Shown: in pieces, positions 8,406 to 17,660 of the stretch
Position numbering within the stretch: position 1 is the first letter of the stretch
Layout of the letters: every line of letters begins with the position of its first letter
Assembly (NCBI GenBank): GCA_024643725.1
Contig: JAHEMJ010000011.1
Coordinates: 1 to 64,000 of the forward strand
Source: Crocinitomicaceae bacterium
Lineage (GTDB): Bacteria; Bacteroidota; Bacteroidia; Flavobacteriales_D; Crocinitomicaceae
Direction of reading: 5' to 3'
DNA length: 64,000 bases
Made by a program: the position numbers and the translations under genes
The notes under the pieces: model-generated
Database searches by the model: none
What the model saw: only the letters and a program-made list of their open reading frames with translations
What the model was told of the DNA's origin: nothing

Positions 8406-9088
8406 TGCATTTATTCTACGCGCCAGAAATTACACCAGAATCCATCGTGTATCAATTAACCGAGGAAGAGTCAAAACATTGTGTTCGTGTGTTGCGCATG
8501 AAACAAGGTGATGCATTGACCTTGTTGAACGGACGCGGGTTGGAAGCAAATGCGGTCATTTTGGAAGATCATCCGAAACGTTGTCAGCTTCAAATTACTT
8601 CATCGATTCAACATGAACGTCCAAGTATAGAACTTCACCTCGGACTTGCCCCAACAAAAAATATGGACCGCATGGAGTGGTTTTTGGAAAAGGCGACGGA
8701 AATTGGATTGAGTAAATTGACCTTTTTAAAATGTGACCACAATGAAAGAGGACAATTGAAACTCGATCGCCTAGAGAAAATAGCCATTTCAGCAATGAAA
8801 CAATCGAAGCGCTTTTTCCTACCTGAATTGGAGGAATTGGTTTCCTTTGACGACTTTGTAAAGTCGAATCCACAGGGATACATTGGACATTGTTATGAAG
8901 CAGAGAAAATGCCGTTATCCGCCTTAAAAAACCGCGCAGTATTTCTGATTGGCCCGGAGGGAGATTTCTCTGAAAATGAAGTGAAACGAGCTTTGGAAAA
9001 CGGATACCAAGCTGTGAGTTTGAGTGATTTTCGCCTGCGAACAGAAACAGCAGCGCTCATAGCGGTGATGCAACTCAGTTTAATCTAA
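8405..9088 (+). CDS. rsmE: 16S rRNA m3U1498 methyltransferase
   Basis: RsmE methylates N3 of U1498 in 16S rRNA using SAM and has a SPOUT-knot fold with an N-terminal PUA-like domain. At 227 residues it is typical in size. The PUA part contains ESKHCVRVLRMKQGD; the SPOUT domain shows TKNMDRMEWFLEKATEIG, the SAM-binding IGPEGDFSENE near residue 180, and the closing SLSDFRLRTETAAL. It is coupled to holA by a one-base overlap and converges on folA with a 4-bp overlap. Confidence 0.95.
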   Translation: MHLFYAPEITPESIVYQLTEEESKHCVRVLRMKQGDALTLLNGRGLEANAVILEDHPKRCQLQITSSIQHERPSIELHLGLAPTKNMDRMEWFLEKATEIGLSKLTFLKCDHNERGQLKLDRLEKIAISAMKQSKRFFLPELEELVSFDDFVKSNPQGYIGHCYEAEKMPLSALKNRAVFLIGPEGDFSENEVKRALENGYQAVSLSDFRLRTETAALIAVMQLSLI

Positions 9089-9594
9089 GATTTTTTAGTG
9101 TAGTGTTTTACAGTAAAGGCAGCTTCGTGACGCTCGTCTTTTTCTTGTTCAAAGATGACTTCACTTTTCCATTCCTCTTCACGGAATAAGGGAAAAAACG
9201 TTTCAGCGTCATACTCATGATGAACATACGTAATGTACATGTCATCTAACACATTCGCTTCCATGGCCATCCGGTAAATTTCGCCGCCTCCAATGATGAA
9301 AACTGTGCGTTCTTGTTCGTCTTGAAAATGCTCTAGACAAGCTTGAAGTGAATGAAAAACCAAACAATTTGGTGCTTCAAAATCTGTATTTCTTGTTAGG
9401 ACAACATTTTGTCTGTTTGGAAGCGGACGGTATTTTTCAGGAATGCTATCGTAGTTTTTTCTCCCCATCACAACAATTTGTCCTTGGGTCGTATCCTTAA
9501 AAAACTGCATGTCCTTTGGCAAATGCCACATCAAGTCATTGTTTTTACCAATGCCCCTTTCGGCATCCATTGCGACAATCAGAGATACTTTCAT
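9085..9594 (-). CDS. folA: Dihydrofolate reductase
   Basis: DHFR reduces dihydrofolate to tetrahydrofolate with NADPH. The 169-residue protein shows the classic N-terminus VSLIVAMDAERGIGKNNDLMWHLPKDMQ, with the active-site acid (Asp of PKDM) after LMWHLP, then VVMGRKNYDSIP (NADPH), RQNVVLTR and IIGGGEIYRMAM. Its ATG overlaps the stop of thyA by one base, so it is cotranscribed with thymidylate synthase, whose by-product it recycles. Confidence 0.97.
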   Translation of the reverse strand: MKVSLIVAMDAERGIGKNNDLMWHLPKDMQFFKDTTQGQIVVMGRKNYDSIPEKYRPLPNRQNVVLTRNTDFEAPNCLVFHSLQACLEHFQDEQERTVFIIGGGEIYRMAMEANVLDDMYITYVHHEYDAETFFPLFREEEWKSEVIFEQEKDERHEAAFTVKHYTKKS

Positions 9595-10388
9595 TAGATG
9601 GCAACTGCGGCTTTAATGTGTGGATGAGGATCGTAGTTACACAACTCAAAATCCTCAAACTTGAAGTCAAACAAATCAGTTATTTCCGGATTCATTTTCA
9701 TCGTTGGTAACGGACGAAATTCTCTGGTCAACTGCAACTGTGCTTGTTCAATGTGGTTGGAATACAAATGCGCGTCACCAAGGGTATGTACAAAATCTCC
9801 AGCTTCTAATCCACAAACCTGCGCCATCATCATCGTAAGCAATGCATACGATGCAATATTGAAAGGAACACCTAAAAAGGTATCCGCACTGCGTTGATAC
9901 AATTGACAACTCAATTTGCCATTGGCAACATAAAATTGAAAAAATGCGTGACAAGGTGGTAAAGCCATTTTATCCACTTCACCAACATTCCAAGCAGAGA
10001 CAATGATTCTGCGTGAATCGGGATTATTTTTAATTTGATCAATGACTTGGGCAATTTGATCGATGTGTCTGCCGTCCGCTGCTGGCCAACTTCTCCATTG
10101 CGAACCGTAAACCGGACCTAAATTCCCGTTTTCATCTGCCCATTCATCCCATATAGAAACGTTGTTATCCGTTAAATACTGAATATTGGTATCTCCTTTG
10201 AGAAACCAAAGCAATTCATGAATGATGGAACGTAAATGTAATTTCTTCGTTGTCAAACACGGAAATCCTTCTTGCAAATCAAAGCGCATTTGATATCCAA
10301 ATACGGAAATGGTACCAGTACCTGTGCGGTCTTCTTTTTTAACTCCGTGATCGAGAATGTGCTGAAGTAAATCGTGGTATTGTTTCAT
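9594..10388 (-). CDS. thyA: Thymidylate synthase
   Basis: ThyA makes dTMP from dUMP with methylene-tetrahydrofolate. The 264-residue length equals the E. coli enzyme. Motifs are DRTGTGT (Arg for phosphate), [11 protein letters not shown], the catalytic-cysteine region [14 protein letters not shown] (Cys146), [20 protein letters not shown] and the C-terminal [10 protein letters not shown]. The gene leads the thyA-folA pair, which keeps dTMP formation and dihydrofolate recycling together. Confidence 0.98.
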   Translation of the reverse strand: MKQYHDLLQHILDHGVKKEDRTGTGTISVFGYQMRFDLQEGFPCLTTKKLHLRSIIHELLWFLKGDTNIQYLTDNNVSIWDEWADENGNLGPVYGSQWRSWPAADGRHIDQIAQVIDQIKNNPDSRRIIVSAWNVGEVDKMALPPCHAFFQFYVANGKLSCQLYQRSADTFLGVPFNIASYALLTMMMAQVCGLEAGDFVHTLGDAHLYSNHIEQAQLQLTREFRPLPTMKMNPEITDLFDFKFEDFELCNYDPHPHIKAAVAI

Positions 10389-10504
10389 GTGCTGTGAAGA
10401 TTAGCGCTAAAATAGCCAAAATTTTACTTTTGACGTCCAAAGACCTTGGATTTCATGCACTTTTAATTTACACGAAGTTCGAACGAAATTGTGTATTTTC
10501 GTGT

Positions 10505-10903
10505 ATGAAATCATTGGTTTTACTTCTTTTTTTAGGACTTACGGCTTATCAATTAGAGGCGCAGACAGTTCGCATCAAACGAAAGTTCTGTAAAACGTAT
10601 CAAGGAGAAATACCTGCTTACCGAGTACAGTTAGGTGAGGAAATGGTGGAGATCCCAAGCTGTAAACTGGAACTTACGTTAACGAAGGACAGCATCATCA
10701 TGCAGCTCGGAAAACTATCGATGCGAAACACCTATCAATTGGAGAAGACTGACAATCCAAAGGAAATCTTGATTTTAGTCGCACGAGACAATTCGGATAT
10801 CCCCGAAAGGATGATTTTAAAAACGAACGAGAAAGTGATTATTCGAAAGGGTATTTTCCCACAACCGGAGGTCAAGTTGATAAAAGTAAAGAAATCAAAC
10901 TAA
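10505..10903 (+). CDS. Small secreted protein of unknown function
   Basis: I place the start at the ATG at 10505, because the 132-residue product then begins with a clear signal peptide (MKSLVLLLFLGLTAYQLEAQ, cleavage after LEA); the frame is open upstream but the extra 37 residues have no such feature. A near-consensus -7 element (TATTTTCG) ends 3 nt before this ATG. The mature part is basic, beta-rich by composition and has only two Cys; no family was recognised. It ends 9 bp inside the convergent histidine-kinase gene. Confidence 0.7.
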   Translation: MKSLVLLLFLGLTAYQLEAQTVRIKRKFCKTYQGEIPAYRVQLGEEMVEIPSCKLELTLTKDSIIMQLGKLSMRNTYQLEKTDNPKEILILVARDNSDIPERMILKTNEKVIIRKGIFPQPEVKLIKVKKSN

Positions 10904-12238
10904 AGGAAGCGTCAGAATAAAGGTTGTTCCTTTCCCTGGCGTACTTTTCACTTCGATTGTTCCATCGTGTGCCTCTATCATGAGTTTGACATAGTACAGA
11001 CCCAAACCAAATCCTTTTACATCGTGTACATTTCCAGTTGGAACGCGGTAGAATTTATCAAAAATCATTTTTAGATTTTCTTTCTTAATTCCAATTCCAT
11101 TATCGCTAACCTCGATGATTAATCCCGATTTTTCGTTTTTCGTTAGGATGTGAATTTTTGCTTTTCCATCGCAATACTTGATGGCATTGTCCAATAAATT
11201 GTAAATGACATTTGTCAAATGAACAGGGTCTGCCTGAATTTCAAAGTGTTCTGCCTCGCACTGCAATTCAATGACACCGCCAATTTCCGTTTGATTAAAT
11301 TCAAAGTTATCTTTCACTTCGAAAAGTAACTCATGGACGTTGAACGGTTCTTTGTCTAAAGTGACTTTGTCTTTGTCCAATTTTGCCACATTCAGCACAC
11401 GCTCCACTTGATTTTCCAAGCGCTTATTTTCTTTAAAAATAATACCGGCGTACTTGCGGATTTTCTCTTGATTTTCTTCATCTAAGTCCATGCGCAATAG
11501 CATTTCGCTTGATAGACTAATCGTCGAAATAGGTGTTTTTAACTCATGCGTCATGTTATTAATGAAGTCTGTTTTCACTTCTGACAGTCGTTTTTGACGG
11601 ATGATAATCCCTAGACTAAAAGCGAAAAACACGATGACGAATAAAATGATAATAATCAAATAAACCCAAGGAGAAACAAAAGGAGTTGCTTCAATGGTTT
11701 TTGCTTTTACATTCGGAAAATAAACAGTGAAGTAATGTCCATCCTTTGTTAAATTCAGCGATTCTGGTGTCAGTCCCGGTAAGCCATGCTTCGTGTCAGC
11801 ATAAAGTGAATCTTTGGTAAATTTAATGAGGTTACCAAGCACGATGGAATCTGTAAAACAATCATAAATTCCATAAACGAAATCTTGGTGAATGTTTTGG
11901 TGGTATAGCTCCTTCTTTAATAAGGTTTCTAAGTAATAGGGTTGTAATTCCTCCGAAAAATCAACCGTAAAATGATTGCTTTTAACTTGTTTAATGGCCC
12001 CATATAAATCGGTGTGATCCGGATGATTGGGAGAAATCTGTTCCAATACTTCGCGCAGTGCACTGTGAGCTTGTTGGGAAAATTCACGTAAATTCAGGGA
12101 GTCTTCTTTCTCTTGAATCGCAATGTTTTTTGCTTGCATTTCAACGGTACTTCGCATCCATACAAATTGTACGAGCAAAATACTAAAAATGGAAACGAGT
12201 CCAAGAATAACAACGGAATTGACTGTCCAGCGATTCAT
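10895..12238 (-). CDS. Membrane sensor histidine kinase (orphan)
   Basis: This 447-residue kinase has a membrane segment at about 9-28, a periplasmic sensor domain (30-190) with no recognised fold, a second membrane segment at 191-213 and a complete kinase core: H-box HELKTPIST with His231, N-box VIYNLLDNAIKYC, G1 VSDNGIGIKKEN, F-box FDKFYRV and G2 GFGLGLYYVKLM. No response regulator gene is adjacent, so the partner must be encoded elsewhere. A -7 element ends 5 nt before its ATG, so its mRNA is probably leaderless. Confidence 0.92.
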   Translation of the reverse strand: MNRWTVNSVVILGLVSIFSILLVQFVWMRSTVEMQAKNIAIQEKEDSLNLREFSQQAHSALREVLEQISPNHPDHTDLYGAIKQVKSNHFTVDFSEELQPYYLETLLKKELYHQNIHQDFVYGIYDCFTDSIVLGNLIKFTKDSLYADTKHGLPGLTPESLNLTKDGHYFTVYFPNVKAKTIEATPFVSPWVYLIIIILFVIVFFAFSLGIIIRQKRLSEVKTDFINNMTHELKTPISTISLSSEMLLRMDLDEENQEKIRKYAGIIFKENKRLENQVERVLNVAKLDKDKVTLDKEPFNVHELLFEVKDNFEFNQTEIGGVIELQCEAEHFEIQADPVHLTNVIYNLLDNAIKYCDGKAKIHILTKNEKSGLIIEVSDNGIGIKKENLKMIFDKFYRVPTGNVHDVKGFGLGLYYVKLMIEAHDGTIEVKSTPGKGTTFILTLPLV

Positions 12239-12243
12239 CAGAA

Positions 12244-12251
12244 CAAAGGTA
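12244..12251 (-). promoter_or_regulatory. -7 promoter element abutting the histidine-kinase start
   Basis: TACCTTTG on the minus strand matches TAnnTTTG; only 5 nt separate it from the ATG at 12238. Confidence 0.5.
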
Positions 12252-12279
12252 CTTTTTTCACGCTTAAATCAAAAGGATA

Positions 12280-13290
12280 TTAAAATCCTTGAACACCATT
12301 AACGGTCGTATATTTCAAGACATTTTTTTTCTCTGGGTGAATGCGTGCAAACGCCGATTGAACAGCCAAGGTTCCTTCGTGGAACCCACAAAGAATCAGT
12401 TTCAATTTATTCTCATACGTATTCACGTCACCAATCGCGTAAATTCCTGGGATATTCGTCGAATAATCCAAGGTATTCACTTTAATGGCGCTTTTTTCAA
12501 TTTCTAGCCCCCATTCTGCGATAGGGCCTAGGCTTGGTTTCAATCCGAACAGAGGAATAAAGTGGTCTGCAGCAATGACAATTTCTCCATCTTTTTGATG
12601 GGTAACATGCACGTTTTCCAATTTTCCATTTCCGGAAAGACCTGTAACCTCCGCTTCGGTAATCAAATTAATCTCACCTTTTTCTGCCATGTCAATGACT
12701 TTCTGTACAGAATCTAAATGTCCACGGAACGAACTGCTGCGGTGAACTAAATGTACTTTTTTGGCGATTTTTTGTTCGGTTAGGAAGATGGACCAGTCCA
12801 ACGCAGAATCACCACCTCCGGCGATTACACAAACTTTATCCTGGTAAATAGTTGGATCTTTAATGATGTATTCCACCCCTTTGTCTTCGTATTGAGGAAG
12901 TGCGTCAATAGGTGGTTTTCTCGGCTCAAATACACCAAGTCCTCCGGCAATCATTACCGTTGGAGCAATGTGTTTCGTGCCTTTAATAGTGGTGACAATG
13001 AATTTCTCGTCTTCCGTTTTCTCAATCGAAACTGCTGCTTCACCTAAGGTAAATCCTGGTTTGAATGGCGCTGCTTGCTCCATTAAATTATCAATCAGTT
13101 CTCCTGCCAATATCGAAGGAAATCCTGGGATGTCGTAGATTGGTTTTTTAGGATAAATTTCTGAGCATTGTCCTCCTGCTTGTGGAAGTGAATCAATTAA
13201 ATGGCAACGTAACTTAAGTAGTCCTGCCTCAAATACGGTAAAAAGTCCAACAGGACCCGCGCCAATAATGATAATATCTGTTTCGATCAT
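12280..13290 (-). CDS. Ferredoxin-NADP+ reductase, thioredoxin-reductase-like (YumC type)
   Basis: This 336-residue FAD/NAD(P)-binding protein has the FAD dinucleotide motif IIIGAGPVGLF at the N-terminus, AGGQCSEIYPKKPIYDIPGFP, an NADPH motif VIAGGGDSALDW in the middle and the closing FAD motif GIYAIGDVNTYE. It lacks the CxxC pair of true thioredoxin reductases, and the combination is characteristic of YumC-type ferredoxin/flavodoxin-NADP+ oxidoreductases, which pass electrons between NADPH and ferredoxin. A -7 element with a plausible TTG -33 lies upstream, so it is probably its own transcription unit. Confidence 0.88.
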   Translation of the reverse strand: MIETDIIIIGAGPVGLFTVFEAGLLKLRCHLIDSLPQAGGQCSEIYPKKPIYDIPGFPSILAGELIDNLMEQAAPFKPGFTLGEAAVSIEKTEDEKFIVTTIKGTKHIAPTVMIAGGLGVFEPRKPPIDALPQYEDKGVEYIIKDPTIYQDKVCVIAGGGDSALDWSIFLTEQKIAKKVHLVHRSSSFRGHLDSVQKVIDMAEKGEINLITEAEVTGLSGNGKLENVHVTHQKDGEIVIAADHFIPLFGLKPSLGPIAEWGLEIEKSAIKVNTLDYSTNIPGIYAIGDVNTYENKLKLILCGFHEGTLAVQSAFARIHPEKKNVLKYTTVNGVQGF

Positions 13291-13310
13291 ATTTCTGTGA
13301 AATTGCAGTG

Positions 13311-13318
13311 CAAAATTA
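13311..13318 (-). promoter_or_regulatory. -7 promoter element of the ferredoxin-NADP reductase gene
   Basis: TAATTTTG on the minus strand lies 20 nt before the ATG at 13290; a TTG about 21 nt further upstream could be the -33 element. Confidence 0.5.
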
Positions 13319-13358
13319 GTGATTAAAAGAAGTAACAGCCAATTTTGAAGATTGTTTA

Positions 13359-14345
13359 TTAATGAGCAGGATGAATTGGTTTATTTCCCAAGATTACCTC
13401 GATTCGCTCCATGATTTCCGCGCTTAATTTCTCCTTCGCTTCTAGTGACTTCAGGTTCTCCGTCAGTTGGTATTCTTTGCTTGCACCAAGAATGACTGTG
13501 CTGACATTCGGATTTTTCAAACACCAAGCTAAACTCATGACTGGCAAGGTCAGATCAAGGTCAGCTGCTAAATCGCTAAGTTGTTTCACTACTGAAATAC
13601 GTTCTGATGTCAAGTTTTTTTCCTTCAACCAATCCATACCTTCCATTCCCAAGCGGGTATCTGTCGGAAAATCTAAATTGTATTTACCACTTAAAATTCC
13701 GCTTGCAAGTGGGGACCAAATCGTGGTGCCTAGTCCAACCGTTTTGTAGATTTGTGAAAATTCCACTTCTACTTTTTGACGGGTAAACATGTTGTATTCC
13801 GGTTGTTCAACAATTGGTCCTATCAAGTGGTTTTGTTTCGCAAACATGTGTGCTTCCATGATTTCTTGGGCGCTCCATTCAGATGTCCCCCAATACAAAA
13901 TCTTTCCTTGCATGATCAATTGATGCATGGACCAAACGGTTTCTTCGATGGGCGTCTGTTTATCCGGACGGTGACATAAAAACAAGTCTAAATAATCCAG
14001 TTGAAAACGTTTCAAGGCTTGTTCACAGGCTTCTACGATGTGTTTTCGGCTCAATCCTTTTTGTGTTGGCAATTGTCCACCCGCACCAAAAAACACTTTG
14101 CTACTAACGATGTAACTATCACGTGTCCAATTTTTCTTCTTCAAAATGGCACCCATTACTTCCTCACTTTTTCCATGTGCATATACTTCTGCATTGTCAA
14201 AAAAGTTGATTCCGTTTTCGTATGCGATGTCCATCAGTCGCTCTGCCACATCATCTCCAATTTGTTTTCCGAAGGTCAACCAAGACCCCAAGGATAGACG
14301 ACTAATTTGAAGTCCCGATTTACCTAAATTTGTATATTCCATCAT
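13359..14345 (-). CDS. Aldo/keto reductase (potassium-channel beta-subunit type)
   Basis: This 328-residue TIM-barrel oxidoreductase shows the AKR catalytic tetrad region: INFFDNAEVYAHGKSEEVMG holds the Asp and the Tyr of xxVYxxG, SSKVFF the Lys, and LFLCHRPD the His. The spacing and YWGTSEWSAQEI resemble the Kv-beta/YghZ subgroup of NADPH-dependent aldehyde reductases. The substrate is unknown. It overlaps the upstream EamA transporter gene by 4 bp, so the two are likely coexpressed. Confidence 0.88.
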   Translation of the reverse strand: MMEYTNLGKSGLQISRLSLGSWLTFGKQIGDDVAERLMDIAYENGINFFDNAEVYAHGKSEEVMGAILKKKNWTRDSYIVSSKVFFGAGGQLPTQKGLSRKHIVEACEQALKRFQLDYLDLFLCHRPDKQTPIEETVWSMHQLIMQGKILYWGTSEWSAQEIMEAHMFAKQNHLIGPIVEQPEYNMFTRQKVEVEFSQIYKTVGLGTTIWSPLASGILSGKYNLDFPTDTRLGMEGMDWLKEKNLTSERISVVKQLSDLAADLDLTLPVMSLAWCLKNPNVSTVILGASKEYQLTENLKSLEAKEKLSAEIMERIEVILGNKPIHPAH

Positions 14346-15241
14346 GCTTTTATTTTTTGAATTCGTTTTGCTTGTTGTTGTTTGTAGAAGCCATTGGCAA
14401 TGACTACAAGAATAATGACAATTGAACCTGCGTAAAAGTTCACGTTCAAAAGTTTATGTTCTTTCAATATGAAAATGGCTAGAATTATCGTGTAGACGGG
14501 CTCTAGGTTAATGCTTAATGAAACGGTGAACGCTCCCAGTTTTTTAACGATTTCAATCGTCATTAAAAAAGCGAAGGATGTACAAATTACACCAAGAAAC
14601 AATAACCAGAGTCCATCAGAAACGGACATTTTAAGCATGGGATAGGTGAGTTTTCCAGTTGTCCAAAGTACAATACCGATGAAAACGATCCCCGTCAGTA
14701 ATTCGTACAAAGTAATATGTGCAGATTCTACATCTTGGGCAATTCTTCCATTGAAAACAGAAAAGAAAGCAGCCATTAAAGCGGAAAAGAGTCCGAAATA
14801 CAGTGCGGTTTTTTCTTGTGCGCTAAAGTCACTTGCCACGAAATAAATCCCAAAAATGACACAAAGTCCAAAAAGAAATTCCACCCATGAAAATTTGCGC
14901 TTCATCACGATAGGTTCAAGCCAAGTGACATGTAACGTAGTTGTGGACAAGCACAAAATACCGAGTGATGCGGTCGACAATTGAATACTGTAATAAAAGC
15001 TCATCCAGTGTCCGGCGACAATCATTCCAACCAATATCACTTTCCAAGCGTGTTTCCTTGGGAATGAAAAGGACTTGCCGGTCCACAAGAAATAAAGCGC
15101 TAAAAATGCAGCTGCAATAATGACGCGATACCATACAATGATGATGGCATCCAAATGAATGAGTTTACCTAGTATTCCAGTAAAACCCCACATCAAAATG
15201 ATGAGGTGAAGCCAAATATAATAGCGGTATTTTTCTAGCAA
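14342..15241 (-). CDS. EamA/DMT-family permease
   Basis: This 299-residue, ten-membrane-segment protein has the two repeated EamA domains of the drug/metabolite transporter superfamily; sequence marks include WGFTGILGKLI in the first helix and VSLSINLEPVYTIILAIFILKE in the second repeat, the usual EamA helix pattern. These carriers export small metabolites or amino acids across the inner membrane; the substrate cannot be told. It overlaps the aldo/keto-reductase gene by 4 bp and follows the DUF2911 gene with a 7-bp gap. Confidence 0.88.
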   Translation of the reverse strand: MLEKYRYYIWLHLIILMWGFTGILGKLIHLDAIIIVWYRVIIAAAFLALYFLWTGKSFSFPRKHAWKVILVGMIVAGHWMSFYYSIQLSTASLGILCLSTTTLHVTWLEPIVMKRKFSWVEFLFGLCVIFGIYFVASDFSAQEKTALYFGLFSALMAAFFSVFNGRIAQDVESAHITLYELLTGIVFIGIVLWTTGKLTYPMLKMSVSDGLWLLFLGVICTSFAFLMTIEIVKKLGAFTVSLSINLEPVYTIILAIFILKEHKLLNVNFYAGSIVIILVVIANGFYKQQQAKRIQKIKA

Positions 15242-15248
15242 GGAAGGA

Positions 15249-16100
15249 TTATTTCTGTTTTAACCATTCTTCAATGGAAAGTTGATTCATGCGTACATAA
15301 TTTTGGTCACCATCTTTCTCCGCTTCGATCATGGATATCTTGGCAGTTTCCATGGCTCCTTTATAATCACCATTTGCTGCTTGTAATTGTGATTTTAATC
15401 GAGTCATCCAATACGCACTCACACCTTTCATGGCTACCGCCTTTTCAGACCATAACAATGCTTTTTTTAAATCGATGTTTTCGGTGAAATAGTAACTTGC
15501 TGCCGCGTGGTAATCATTGGCAGTGACGGTGCTTGAAGAAAGTGTCTTTTCTATGCTCGCAAGTACTTTCTCTCTCGTGTTTAAGGTAAACGGAACACTC
15601 ACTTGGTAAATTTCCCAAGCGATGACAATGCTCCCACTATTGAACTCTAAATCCTCAATTGAAATGGTTAAATTCTCTTTTGGAAATGGGAATTTAGAAA
15701 CTTTCACTTTTTTTCGAAGCGCAACTTTAGTCTCATCCCATTTTTCTGGCAAGCCCCAATTTGTCGATTCCGTATAGAAAATAATCTCCCAACTATCTGT
15801 ATTTGGTTTGGCAAAAAGGGCATAAGTCCCGGCTTTTAAGGTATCAGAACCAAAAATGAGAATGTCAGAGTTGGTGATTTTTGTGTTTTCATTTGCACCA
15901 AGTCTCCAAAGTTCTCCGTATGGTAATAATTCCCCAAAGATTTTTCTTCCATTCATTGCTGGACGAGAATAGGTAATGCTGATATCTGTTAAACCGACAC
16001 GCTGTTCAACTTTCCCAAGTGGACTCGCTTTTGGTGTCTGTACTTGTCCTTGTGCAAACATGGAAAAACATAATAGGCTGCTTAAAATAACTTTTTTCAT
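15249..16100 (-). CDS. DUF2911 secreted protein
   Basis: This 283-residue protein has a signal peptide (MKKVILSSLLCFSMFAQGQV) and a DUF2911 domain recognisable from ISYSRPAMNGRKIFGELLPYGELWRLGANENTKI-type text (seen at about 38-75), AGTYALFAKPN and WGLPEKWDE. The C-terminal 90 residues are TPR-like (AAASYYF, SEKAVAMKG, GDYKGAMETAK). DUF2911 proteins are common secreted proteins of Bacteroidetes with no assigned activity. It reads into the EamA gene 7 bp downstream. Confidence 0.85.
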   Translation of the reverse strand: MKKVILSSLLCFSMFAQGQVQTPKASPLGKVEQRVGLTDISITYSRPAMNGRKIFGELLPYGELWRLGANENTKITNSDILIFGSDTLKAGTYALFAKPNTDSWEIIFYTESTNWGLPEKWDETKVALRKKVKVSKFPFPKENLTISIEDLEFNSGSIVIAWEIYQVSVPFTLNTREKVLASIEKTLSSSTVTANDYHAAASYYFTENIDLKKALLWSEKAVAMKGVSAYWMTRLKSQLQAANGDYKGAMETAKISMIEAEKDGDQNYVRMNQLSIEEWLKQK

Positions 16101-16130
16101 TTGTTAGACTTTAAAGGTTTCATTTGATAT

Positions 16131-17660
16131 TTATTCTTTGCGCACGTCAAAGGTGCTTTCAATTTCCCAATTCGCTCGAATTTTCACAGGTGCTTTGTAT
16201 AACAAAACTTCTTCTGCTAATGTTTTCGTTTCAGGTGAAACGGGATCCCATTTCCCATTTTTATTTCTATCCAAAAGGATTTTGAAAGTATACTCCCCCG
16301 GAAGTAAATTCGGGACAAGTAACTTAGTAGATCGTTGAATTTCTATCGTGCGAATTACTTCTGTTTTTTGGATGACTTGAATCATTCCTGCATCAATCGT
16401 GTCGGAAAACATCATGGTTAAATCCCCGAATTCTCTTTTCAATTTCCATTGAATCTCTTTTTGAAAGGCGGCATTCTTATTTTGTGTGAGTCCGACAATC
16501 GCTCCTTCTCCCACAACTAATTTTAAATTTCGACATCCTTTTTTTGGTGTTAATTCAATCATATGAGCAAGGTAATCAATCGAATAAGAAACCAAACTAC
16601 TGTCCTCCATGTTTCTTAGTTGGATTTTCGTCGTATCGATGAATTGAATAAAATCAGAGCAAGAGATGAAAAAGCGATCCTGTAAACCTTCCTTTTCAAT
16701 AAACTGAACGCCCAATTTTGCCGCCTGTTGTTTTAATGGATAACGAACAAATAAAGTGTCCTGCTCTACCACCAATGAAAGATCCGTTTCTTTCGTCGAT
16801 CCGATTGCTATCAACACGCTATCCTCGCCCGCTCCAATGAGTCGATTGATGTCAATGATTTGTCCATTTAATTGAATACGATCTCTGCTTCTATCGGCGG
16901 GAAGGTGCAGCCCTATGATTCCTGGCGGAATCACACGCGCATTTTTTACTTTGTCGATTTGCACAGGCAGGGAAACGGCCATGTTCAAGGTGTCTTGATA
17001 GGTGTTGTCCAAATGCAAAGATTCGAAACGGTAACCTTGTTTTTCATTAACTTGAATTTGTCCGTCTTGGTTGACGTCAACAAATGACTTCACGTAATAG
17101 TCCCCGGCTTTTAATGCGTCAAAACGGACCATTCCTTCACCATTACTTTGTGCGAAATACCGTGGTTTGGCGTCCTCCCAATGGTTGTAAAGCCCAACGG
17201 TGACTTTCGGTAACATTTCCTTCGAATAGGCATCGTAAACAGAACAATGAAAGCGCAGCGAATCCATTTGTTTCCCTGTCGAGAAGGTGAATTTCATCAA
17301 GGAATCATTTCCTTCGGTCACATCTTTTACCGCACCATTAAGGTACAGCGTATAGGTCGTATTCGGGATTAAGGCATTTTCAAAGGAAATATCCAAGGTC
17401 TTTTTGGATAATTTACAAGCTAATTTTGTGTCCGCTGGAACCAATACAATTTGTTCATTCGGTTTCACCAACTCAATGTATTCATCAAAGGTAATTTGAA
17501 CTTGTTGTCCTTGAAAATTGAGTTGCTTGTCGCTCAAATTGGTTTGCACAATCTGTGGCGCAACTTCATCCTTTGGACCACCAGAAATGGTTCCAATTTG
17601 TCCACAGGAGAATAGTAGAAATACCGTACTTATTAGTGCAAGGAAACGAGCCATGTACAA
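16131..17660 (-). CDS. Lipoprotein with bacterial Ig-like domain (Big_5/SbsA type)
   Basis: This 509-residue surface lipoprotein starts MYMARFLALISTVFLLFSC, with the lipobox Cys at 19 and a GQIGTISGGPKDEVAPQIV stretch typical of the Bacteroidetes 'Ig-like domain-containing' family. A Big_5 domain follows (about 35-130, ending TTYTLYLNGAVKDVTEGN), then a CarboxypepD-like segment (DALKAGDYYVKSFVDVNQDGQIQ) and a second similar calcium-loop-like block (LDRNKNGKWDP) near the C-terminus. Another possible start is the Met at 17654. The gene start overlaps the upstream GAF-domain gene by 22-28 bp. Confidence 0.82.
   Translation of the reverse strand: MYMARFLALISTVFLLFSCGQIGTISGGPKDEVAPQIVQTNLSDKQLNFQGQQVQITFDEYIELVKPNEQIVLVPADTKLACKLSKKTLDISFENALIPNTTYTLYLNGAVKDVTEGNDSLMKFTFSTGKQMDSLRFHCSVYDAYSKEMLPKVTVGLYNHWEDAKPRYFAQSNGEGMVRFDALKAGDYYVKSFVDVNQDGQIQVNEKQGYRFESLHLDNTYQDTLNMAVSLPVQIDKVKNARVIPPGIIGLHLPADRSRDRIQLNGQIIDINRLIGAGEDSVLIAIGSTKETDLSLVVEQDTLFVRYPLKQQAAKLGVQFIEKEGLQDRFFISCSDFIQFIDTTKIQLRNMEDSSLVSYSIDYLAHMIELTPKKGCRNLKLVVGEGAIVGLTQNKNAAFQKEIQWKLKREFGDLTMMFSDTIDAGMIQVIQKTEVIRTIEIQRSTKLLVPNLLPGEYTFKILLDRNKNGKWDPVSPETKTLAEEVLLYKAPVKIRANWEIESTFDVRKE

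Noticed and set aside
10394-10504. Longer N-terminus for the small secreted protein
   Set aside because: It would bury the signal peptide 37 residues inside and overlap the thyA promoter region.
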